Program-made: the position numbers and the translations under genes
The notes under the pieces: generated by a model
Database searches by the model: none
What the model was told of the DNA's origin: nothing
What the model saw: only the letters and a program-made list of their open reading frames with translations
Shown here: positions 54,501 to 64,000 of the stretch, in pieces
Layout of the letters: each line of letters starts with the position of its first letter
How positions within the stretch are numbered: the stretch's first letter is position 1
Source: Nosema muscidifuracis
Lineage: Eukaryota > Microsporidia > Nosematidae
DNA length: 64,000 nucleotides
Direction of reading: 5' to 3'
Assembly (NCBI GenBank): GCA_028335825.1
Contig: JAIOKI010000023.1
Coordinates: forward strand, 62,001-126,000

Positions 54501-54889
54501 TAAATTAAAATAAGTTGGTGTTAAAAATGTTTATTTCTATAACTTTCTCGCTTATAGGTTTTTATTAGCAATGCATCAAGAACATTGTTTCTTGCATCTG
54601 ATCTAAATTATCGGTCTCAATTCTGTCAAGACTAACACATATATGTCAATGAGTGAATAATCATTCATCTTTAAATTATCTCTGGATACAACAGTTATTA
54701 TATATTAGTGTATCTCTGCATTCAACTTAATGTTAGACTAATTTTTTAATATAGTTTGATATTTGATACAGGGTGACACCGGAGTCAAATAAGTTCTCCA
54801 AGATGCTGTATTCTAAGAGCAAAATCTATTGGTTTGAAATAAATGATAGTTTATGATTTCAGCTTGTATACTGATAAACTTCTAAGATT
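51561..54889. other. Gene-free AT-rich region
   Basis: No intact gene is visible. Two short open stretches (52657-52845 + and 54084-54278 -) lack start signals and recognisable motifs. The part after 53900 is slightly less AT-rich and may be decayed coding or repeat sequence, but I cannot classify it. Confidence 0.4.
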
Positions 54890-57800
54890 TGACACTGGTA
54901 ATTGTTTTGGTTCTAATGCATCGCAGCATATTAGATTTAAATTAATATATTTATTTAAGTATATTAGTTGATTGCTCATCAATCATTTCGTGCAAGAACT
55001 ACCATCTCAGATTTTACTATACTTTCTTCTTTTATTCCTCTTTACTATCTCATCGTCGACTTTTTAACGTTAAACCCTTGTCTGCACATATTCCTAGATT
55101 TGGCCGTCTATTTTAATTTCTTTTCTATATCCTTGATGAAAATTCGTTGCTAATCTATCCCAAGTGACCACATAAGGTATCATTTTGACTTATATACACA
55201 TCGATGCAGTGTAATTAGCGAGAAGATCATACTTATGTCTCTTTTCGGTTTCAACTGTTCTTAGGTTATCAAAATTCGTGATCTCGACTTCAACTATCAA
55301 AATCTTCTTTCTCAGCTTCTCGATTATAAATATATCAAGTTTGTTGTATTTAATCTTTTTACTACTCTCAATTATAGAGTCAACCCTTATTTATCTGTTC
55401 TTATTCTCTATACATTCTCGGACTAGGTGAATCCTTATTTCTTATTTTATCTCAATCAGCAATTTCTGCAAATATGTAGATGTAAGCATAGTAGGGTCTC
55501 ATGTAGTTATGTGCCATAATTCTATAGCACTACATAACCAAATGAATGATAATCTTAATTTTATCATTGCCATGATAACACCTCTTATTTTTCTCTAGGA
55601 ATATATTTATATACTGTAGTGTACATAGTGGTCCTCCTCTCTTGCAGTTACAGAATCATTCATGCTAATAAAAGGATCCTTTCGATTTCTAAATAGCTTT
55701 TAGTGGTTATATTTGTTTGTAATATTGCTATAAAGACAGTTCTTTGGGGTTCTTCTAACTTTTTTACTCATAAAAAAGATCTTATGTTCGAGATGTGATT
55801 ATTATTTTTATCCTGTGTTTGTATTATAGCTCGTCTTCTAGTTATAGATTTCTTCGTTGCATCTAATCTTAGTTGTAATTGCATTAACATTCTTTCGTCT
55901 TTGTGCTTAATAATTATTAGACCTCTTTCCAGTTCTTTCATAAGAGACCCAATCTTTCTTTTCAAGAAGATTGCTGCTGTATATGGTGATTTGTCAAAAT
56001 ATGGAGTACATTCTCATCTATTTCTTTATATTCATTCGGTTCCGTTTTTTTCATTCCAGCATATTAGTTAATTAACAATGTCGTGTGTATATTTTAGTTT
56101 TTACAACTTTTTGAATCTTTCTTTAGTCTTATTCAATTAATATCCATGAGTTTCTTCGAATATTCCTAGGTACTTATACCCTTTTGTGATTTTAAGTGCT
56201 CTTGCTCTATATCTGAGCATATTTCTAATCCTAACATTTTAAAAAAGCTCTATGTCATCATTTCTTGCTATTAATTTCAGATCCTTAATAAATAGCAGAT
56301 TGTTACATATATACAACATCTAATCTATTTTTACTTCTATCTTTGTATAAATTTCATTGAGTTTTTTACTTAAGGATCCATATATAGAACAAATAGCAAT
56401 AGAGATAGAATGTCACCCTGTAGAATTCATCTTGCAATTTTTTGCTGCAGATAACTTCATTTTGGGATCTTATCTCTAACGTCTATATCTTGTGATACTT
56501 TCTATGAAATTTTGAATTTACTTTAGGTGCCTCATTTTTAATGCACTCTAGTAGATAATGGGTGTCTTATTAAGTCGTGATCCTTCTTGACATCTACCTA
56601 TTCCGTACTAACTGGTGATTATGTGCTTTTTTCAGTGTTATATTGGTTTATGCCTGCTCTTTAGCCCCATGTATTCTCGTTACTGTGTCAATCTAATTTT
56701 CATTAACATATTCTTTGCCTCAACGATGTTCTGCAATACATGTGTCGTGAGTTTGTACAGATTCGGCATGCATATTATAAGTCTGATGTCTTTTAAAGTT
56801 TCTGATTTCCCTTTAGATATCAGATTAATTAGTCTTTTATAGAGTTATGTCGGTTATTTGATATTCTCTAAGCATATAGATTTTATTATTTTATAAAGAT
56901 CTTAATGAATACTGGTTATTTTTTGATGAAGAAATTAAAGATTCAATCGGGCTTTGCCGCTTACCAGTTTAAAAAACCGTTTTATAATCTCGATAAAAGC
57001 ATCTTCTTCCGGGAATATTTTTTCTTCAGTTAAATTTAGTTTATACTCATAGATTTATTCTTTTTACAGACGCATATTTTTTTGCTAGAAATGTTTTATT
57101 TCTACATTCGCAACCTTATGTTCTATTTTTTCTTGTAATTTTTTATAAAATCTTTTTCTAATAAGTTTAAAATCGCTATTTGTGCTTCTAAACACTTTCC
57201 TTTCTTCGTAAATTTATATATTCATTACACATATTTTTATTCTATCACAGACAAGAGAGATCATTTTTGTTTCATCTTTCAGTTCATCTGACACTAGATT
57301 CAAAGGTTGCATTACGTTTCTCAATTTCTTTACTTGACTACTATTCTTTTCATACTCTTCTAGCATTTTTAGTGTTTTTTCCTTTGTTTCTATATTCTTC
57401 CTAATATTTTCTTTCCATATACTTGGTAAAAAATTTGAACTATATGAAATATTTTTGCTGCATTTTTTATATTTTTTATGGAATGTAGTTGTAAAAAAAT
57501 CAGACCGATTTATTCAATCATTCAATTATCCTTTCATCTATCCTCGGCGAGCTCACTTTTTTCTTAGGCTTAACCTTGTCAGCCGTTGTCTCTCTAATGT
57601 TATGTCACACTTCTTCAAAGTTCTTATCAATCATTACCTGCTTGGCTACTTCAGTTAACTAAAGCTATTATATAAATTTCGTCTGGTTTTTAATTATCTT
57701 TGAATAATTTTCTTTATTGTAATCTCTTACTCTCGTCATTTTTCAATTTTCATTCATTAGAGCCTTTTGCGCTTTATTTTTTATATTAAATACAAATATT

Positions 57801-58085
57801 TGAACTTTTAATTCTTTCCCATCCTTTTCTCGGCATTTGATTACATCTGCTCAATATGGCCTGGTAAGATTTTATTGACCGTTCCTCCTTAGAGCTCTTT
57901 ACTTGAGAAATAATGTCACTGATTACGAAGGAAGTATTATGACTTCTTGGATATAACACATCGATAGTAATTGAACCATTGTCTTAATCTTGTCCTACTC
58001 TGTTGACATGACCCGCTGTTATCAGTTTTTTAATTTTTGCTTCAGTTCCATTCTCTTCTTTTTTATCCTTCATGTTATATAAATA
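54890..58085 (-). mobile_element. Decayed R4/Dong-like LINE with restriction-like endonuclease
   Basis: Read on the minus strand, this is a single-ORF-type LINE in an advanced state of decay, with many stops and frame changes. Near 58080 it opens with MKDKKEENGTEAKIKKLITA, then HVNRVGQD. Reverse transcriptase remnants include a motif A region at about 56540-56610, QGDILSLLLF near 56400-56430, and LLFIKDLKLIARNDDI near 56255-56310, followed by KGYKYLGI near 56180. A C-terminal PD-(D/E)xK endonuclease remnant, KYNKLDIFIIEKL then ILIVEVEITN, lies at about 55290-55365. This domain order is known for the R2/R4/Dong group, unlike the APE-type LINE at 40-46 kb. Confidence 0.7.
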
Positions 58086-59600
58086 TATATGAGTTATTTT
58101 TATAAAGAATAAAAGGAAATTATTTCATGTAGGAATTAATGCCACATAACAGGCCTAATTTTTTAACAAGGTATACTTCGATTCACGTATATATTTCTTG
58201 TCTAAAAGCTGTTTTATCGATATTTTAACCCCTCTACTGGCTTATTTAATAGATTATAAAGTCTCTTTATAATTCTTTTGCCAATGTTGTATTAACTACA
58301 ACAAAACAACTCATTTTTCCCACCTCTTATAATTTGAAAATGCTCTTTCTAGTAAGTAATTTTTTCTGTTTTTACATTCGGTGAAGTAAAAAACATTGGT
58401 AGTAAGACCTAACTCTTTATAAAATTTATAATAATCTTCTTCTGTATCTCAAATAATTCTTTAATACAAGCTTTAAAATTAAAACTTTATTGTTGTGACA
58501 TAAAAGATTAACTTTTCTTATAATAGCCGTACTAAGAAAATTATAAAAAGAATCGGTGTCAATATTATACTAAAGTTCTAATATAAATTAAATTATGTTT
58601 ATTCAATATTTACTAAATTTCTTTACTTATCTCATTAATAAACCTTTTATTCTCAATATTAGCAATCAGTTTTCTAAAATGACTAGAAATGTGTCTAAAA
58701 GTACTACCTTTATAACACTATAAGTTTCTAGTCTCCTCGATACTTCTTCAATATCATCCCTATCTTTATCTTAATTATACCTCAGCTTCCCACTTAACAA
58801 TTTTCTTTAAATGTTCATCCACAAAGTCACCATTAGTGATTAAATATTTTCTGATTTCCTCATATTCTTTTTGTAGACCTGTAATAACAATGTCTAACTT
58901 TTATACCTTGATAATCTTATTTTTGTTTGTTTTAGTCTCTAAAATTTTAATAGAATCACTTATCGTTTCATTGTTGTTTTGGACCATTGTATAAAGTTAT
59001 CCGATATATTTTTTTTTAAATTTAGAATCATTTATATTCTTTATTTCTTCCATAACCACATGGTCAAATCGATTACATCGTAGTCAGTTCTTTTTATAAG
59101 ATACTCAATCTTTCATAGATAAGTTTTATTCATTTAAATAAACTAAAATCTTTTATATTTTCACAAATTTTTTTTAATCATATTCTTTAAGTCTTGAGAG
59201 GTTGTTTCTCTACCATGTTAATATCAGTTATTTTATTCATATTTAGATTCACTCATCCTATAAAACTAAACTCAAATATAAAGAGTTAAATAATATCAAC
59301 GCATTTAAATCATAAAAATCGTCTTTTTTCTTTGATTTTATATTTATATTTTTCGCAGAGTATTTGAACATTATTTAAAAATATCAATATCATTTCACTT
59401 ATAAAATTACTGATTATCTTATTGCGAATTTCTTATATTGCATATAATTTAGAAAGTTAGTCGTCTATCACATTATTTTCTACTTTAATATTTTTTTATA
59501 ATAAAATAATAACCATTTAGCAATAATTCTCATCTTTCAATCCTAGAGGAAATTATGGAATATGATTTAATTCAAATTAATTAATCGTAAAAAATTGAGA
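58086..59600. other. Decayed coding-like sequence, unclassified
   Basis: No open gene is visible. Short minus-strand stretches such as GDFVDEHLKKIVKWEAE (near 58780-58830) look protein-like. They could be further 5' sequence of the neighbouring LINE, another element, or an old host gene. Confidence 0.35.
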
Positions 59601-62600
59601 TTATTAGATATAGGCCCAGGAAAATAGATGAAGATGATGACTTTCGTTCAGAGAAACAATGAAAATAATAAATTATTTAATTCTACAACAAAAACGAAGA
59701 TAGGCAGGCAGACTTGTAATAATTATCTAGAATATTACTTTAGAACAAGTTGAATACATGGTAACTACATCAGAAAAATTAAACAAAATAATTTTCTTGA
59801 CATGTCAAGAAAAATAGACAACAAGATCCACTGGATATTAGAAGGGTTATATCCAGCTCTTATGAGTTAATTTAAACTTAGCATAAATACTTAGAGTTTT
59901 TATAGTAAAATAAAAAATTTACAAGAAAATAAATCAGATGACTATGTTGTAAATAAAAATGATACCACCGTATCTGATCCTCCAAGAATAAAATCGAAAC
60001 TTTCTAAAACATCACAAAAGTAAGATGATATTTTAAATCAGTTATAGAAAAATATTTAAGCAAGATTAAATAGATAAGTACGAAATCTAAAAGGTCTTCT
60101 GATAACAATAAACATGTCATCAAAAAAAACTAAAAGCAGTGTCTTGGACGAGCTCCTTGAAGAACGAGTATGTTGTGATATTAATACAATAGGAGACCAG
60201 ACAAGATGTTGTAATAATATTTTTCACAAAGTTACTACAGAAAAAATATTTCTACAATATAAATAGTAAATGACGACATCATAAAAAGTGTCAAGATCAT
60301 AGCTCTTCCTGAGAAAGTATTTGCTAATAAGATAGATTGTCATCAAATAGCAAAAGAATGTATCAAAATAAAACATCTTTTTCTAAAACCAATAATAATC
60401 ATATAATAAGTCTGGATCTTTAAAGGATGATGTTTTTATCAAATATGGTGACGTAAAAAAGCAGTAATAAACATTTATCAATTATATCTGTTATGCAAGT
60501 AGATGATGACTGATGGAAGTCTGTCGGGGATGCAAATAAGTCAAAAACTATTTCGAGTTTTAAGAAATCCAGGGACGTCAACAATTACAATAAATTAAAA
60601 TCTAATAGATTCGGATTTATTAAAATAGAAAACAACAGTAAAAACGAAGTTTATTGCAAGAAATCAGATAAAATTATTTATACATGAGAAAAGATAGACT
60701 TTTAAGTAAAATCTTTAAAAAATCTATCCCATAAGATGTCTTCAAAAAAAGAAGAAGACCAAATCTCAAAAAATAAATAACAAGCCAGATATCAAAAGAT
60801 GCTCTTCTAAAATTAATTAAAAGAGATAAGTCTTATTCTAACTGCAAGTTCAAATTCATATTGGTGTTAAGACTTGAGTTAAAGGTCAGCACAAATTTGA
60901 GACTAGTAGCTTGCTCTTCTGTATGTAGAAACAAAAGATCTTCCTTTTATAAGAAGAATTGATGATAGTGACGTAATGTTGCTTCTTTTTAGAGAAAGTG
61001 TTTGTCATAAGGTGAATAAGAATTTGAAAGATTTCAAGAAACTTGATATATGTAAGGAAGAGATGTTTTACTATGACTTTCTAAAAACGAAGAAATATAT
61101 GTTGTTGCTGGGATTCTTTAGAACTTTCAAGAATTTAATACTACTTTCAGAAGCCTACAAGTATATAATGAAAGAATTAAATAAAGAAAACCCAGATTAT
61201 GGTTATTTCATTTATTTAGAAAAACTAATGAGTAAGCTTAACAAAAATAAGGATTTTAGATATAAAATAAATGTTTTAATATTAAAGTCCTCTATATATA
61301 TTAGAAAAATCTCGTATAAAAAATATTTTTAAATTATTAGATTTTTTTAATTCAATTAGATTGAGAAGAAAGTACAAACTGTGATATTGATGTGAATTTA
61401 GTCATCTCTGAAGTATAAGAAAAAGTAATTAATAATCATAGGAAGGTTTTAATATAGTCTTGAGATGTTATCTATCGCAGATCTACAATTTATGATTATT
61501 AAGAATTGCATAATTTTTTGACTGGAATTATTACCCTATTCAACAAAATAGAAGAAAGTACTATAAATAAAAGATATTATTAGATAGCTAGACTGATTGA
61601 TAGTCTAGCTTACTACTGTAAGAGTTTACACAATATGAGAGCATTTATAAGATGCAGATGGATATCATTTATGATGAGCTAAATAAAGAAAAGTTTAAGC
61701 TGAAATAATTGAAGAAATAGCATTAAAATAATTTATTCTTATAAGAACTCATCTCAAAAATTGTTTAGAAGCCTTCAAAGATTTAAATGAGAGTCTGCTC
61801 CAAAGGATCGTGATGATCAGTAGTGAAAAAAGAAGTTGGTAATAAATAAATTGTAAATTTTAACAATAAAAAAGAAGGTGTTGGGTGACATCATCACTAA
61901 AGCTCAAACAACTGATCTAAATACAGTATGTAGGAAGCAGGCTTAATCATCTAATTTTTTAAATTAAGTGACAACGGCTTTAAATTGATATATAAAAATG
62001 TCAAGCAGAATATTGCTTCAGCAGATAAGACTGAGGAATGCTAGACAGCCGTTAGCAAGCATTTAAAAAAAGGACTAGGTCAAGGTTTATAAGAAAAAGT
62101 TTGAACAAGTAGACAAATACTCCATATTTATGGTTGATCTCGAGCAAGAAAATGATTGTAAGAAAAAAAATTAAAAATGAAACTTATTATGGAAAGGAAG
62201 TGAATAGATTAAATGACTAAAAAAGGAAATGAACAATATATTAATACTCATACAGCTTAACTATAAAAGGAAGAGCTATTAAAAATAGAAATGAAGAAAG
62301 ATTCTGAGGAAAGAATTGTTCTCTAATTGAAGATATAAAGGATGCAGAGAGGATGTTCATAATAAGAGACGATTTATTCATGGAGGCTGTCCAAGCCTTA
62401 TTCAACATATCAAAAGATATTAGAGTTATATAAGCCACTGATTGAACGGTTATACATATCTCTGATAATAGAGAAAAATTGTTTTTGGCTATCAATGAAG
62501 TCATCGCAATTTCGAAAAAAAGCTTGTGCCTTTTGATAAGGCATTAAAAGTGATAAAAATCGAGTTTGCAAAAAAAAAGCAAAATAAGCCAAAAAAGCTT

Positions 62601-62750
62601 TTCTTTAATAATGCATGTTAGAGAAATACTCTTGACATGCACTGAAGATAAGTTCAGAGAATGCTTAATTCATTTAAAAGCAATCTTGATCTATTTAAAG
62701 GAGTTATCAAAAGATTAAAAGCTAAATTAATTTGTAATAATATAATAAGA
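59600..62750 (+). other. Decayed plus-strand coding-like region, unclassified
   Basis: Composition and many short protein-like stretches suggest an old coding region on the plus strand. Examples are KIHWILEGLYPALMS near 59825-59870, IALPEKVFANKIDCHQIAK near 60297-60353, and DAERMFIIRDDLFMEAVQAL near 62341-62400. The longest open stretch (60976-61332, 118 codons, ATG without CCC) is helical and lysine-rich. No motif identifies an element or gene family. It is broken throughout and looks old. Confidence 0.35.
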
Positions 62751-64000
62751 CCCTTACATATATTAATTATTTTATATAAATAATATGTTTAATTCACAAA
62801 TTCAACCAGTTATTCATAAATCTATACTATTAATCGATGATGTTTAAAAATAAAAGATAAATTAAGTTAAAGCCAAAAAGGATGAACCGAGACAATGAAT
62901 ATAACGAAAAAACTAAATTTTACTAAATCTTCAGTCAGCCCGATAAAGACCAATCTACAATACATCATTTAATGATCACATAAAAGAAACGAAAAATGAT
63001 ACTTTTGCTATTGTTAAAAGAAATTTATTGAATAATTTTTTAGTATGAAACAAATTATTAAGTTTCTTAAAGAAATAAAAGTTACTGTTTAAATAGTTTT
63101 AAAATTAAAAACGCTATTTATAGTATAAAAAGAAACTTAATTTACATGAAAAAGAAATAGTATTTACTAGTATACAATGTGGCTAAAAATAACAATAGAA
63201 GTGTTGGCAATCTGTTGATGCCATATTATTTTTTTAAATTAGGTCTGATGCTTTATTGATAATTAATTTGACGCAGTCCTAAACCTTAATGTTTGTGATG
63301 TTTAAAGAATTTTTAATACATGTAAAGCCATTATGATAGTATAAAATACAACTATTAGATATAAAGTTTTTGATACATAGCTTGTTTCTATTAGATGCTA
63401 CTTATTTTTTTATTTTCCTTAATAATAAGCAATATATATAAAGCCAACCAATTAAACGAAGAGAAAGGAACCAGATAAGCTTTTGAGAAAATAATGCTGG
63501 CGAAAACAAATATTGATTACTTATTATCAAAGTTTACCGCATTTATACCAATGTCATAAAAAATTAGTCGTCTGGGATAGGATATTATGGTGATTTCCCT
63601 AAACATCCGGATTTTTTAAAATAACTCCTATATTATGAATTTCTTTTGGATTAACGGACAGAAATGAAATTAAACTCCAGCTATAGATAATTATATCTAT
63701 AGAAACAAGGATAAAGACACTAGATCTAATGAAAATCTCCAATGCAAATTGTAATTCAAGAGCAACTTCTTTCAATGATGAATTTATTAAATCAAGTGGT
63801 GACCATATGGAAACTACAGATTTCAATAATATTCTTAAATCTGAAATGAAGGGCAATATAATAAGACCTTTAGAATCATCTGTGGCATTTATGGGGTTTG
63901 TTCTGATACAATGACAAGATATATCATTTGATAGTGTATAAACATCTATTTATAGATTTAAGTCGGATTGTATGTCATTTACCGGCATTTTAGATTCAGC
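62751..64000. other. AT-rich end of window, nothing firmly recognised
   Basis: I see no intact gene. A plus-strand open stretch at 63729-63914 (61 codons) has no start signal and no known motif. There are no telomere-like simple repeats before the window ends. Confidence 0.35.

Noticed and set aside
1-64000. tRNA and 5S rRNA genes
   Set aside because: I looked for T-loop patterns of the GGTTCGAAT type and found none in a credible cloverleaf; no 5S-like segment was recognised. A dedicated tRNA scan could still find one.

Overview
The window looks like a microsporidian chromosome segment. The evidence is direct: extreme AT richness outside genes, short intron-free genes, and a CCC or CCCC signal 0-15 nt before the ATG of most recognisable genes. 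The rRNA unit also fits, with an SSU of only about 1.24 kb and a 5.8S sequence fused to the 5' end of the LSU. I cannot name the genus. Wide spacers and a large LINE point to one of the less compact microsporidian genomes.

Region 1-23 kb is sparse. It holds three copies of one cysteine-rich, C-terminally membrane-anchored family (346-1467 +, 13482-14480 -, 21396-22451 +), a divergent PTH2-like protein, three large unrecognised helical proteins on the minus strand, a secreted RING-like protein, and scattered LINE scraps among AT-rich tandem repeats.

Region 23.6-40.1 kb is the housekeeping core. It contains a dynamin-family GTPase, TFIIH subunit Tfb4/p34, an FCP1 CTD phosphatase that appears split into a catalytic gene and a BRCT gene, two tandem HAD nucleotidase paralogues, an alpha/beta hydrolase, a RasGEF-like protein, a secreted EEP-fold protein, ribosomal protein eL24, a TLDc protein, a PP2A-type phosphatase and the TFIIH helicase XPB. 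Three products (Tfb4, FCP1, XPB) act on RNA polymerase II initiation or CTD recycling.

Region 40.15-46.85 kb is a roughly 6.2 kb, apparently intact LINE (ORF1 plus an APE-endonuclease/reverse-transcriptase ORF2) on the minus strand. It sits head-to-tail behind a 5'-truncated copy of itself that abuts the 3' end of the LSU rRNA gene. Its 3' end lies just upstream of an XPB gene that lacks its usual N-terminal domain.

Region 46.85-50.83 kb is the rRNA unit (minus strand: SSU, short ITS, LSU). From 50.8 kb to the end I see no intact gene. This stretch includes a decayed LINE of a second type (reverse transcriptase plus restriction-like endonuclease, R4/Dong-like) at about 54.9-58.1 kb, pieces of which recur at about 2.8, 15.4, and possibly 17.1 and 30.6 kb. 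The remainder is decayed coding-like sequence. The transition from housekeeping core to LINE, rDNA and decayed DNA resembles a chromosome-end region, but no telomere repeat is visible.
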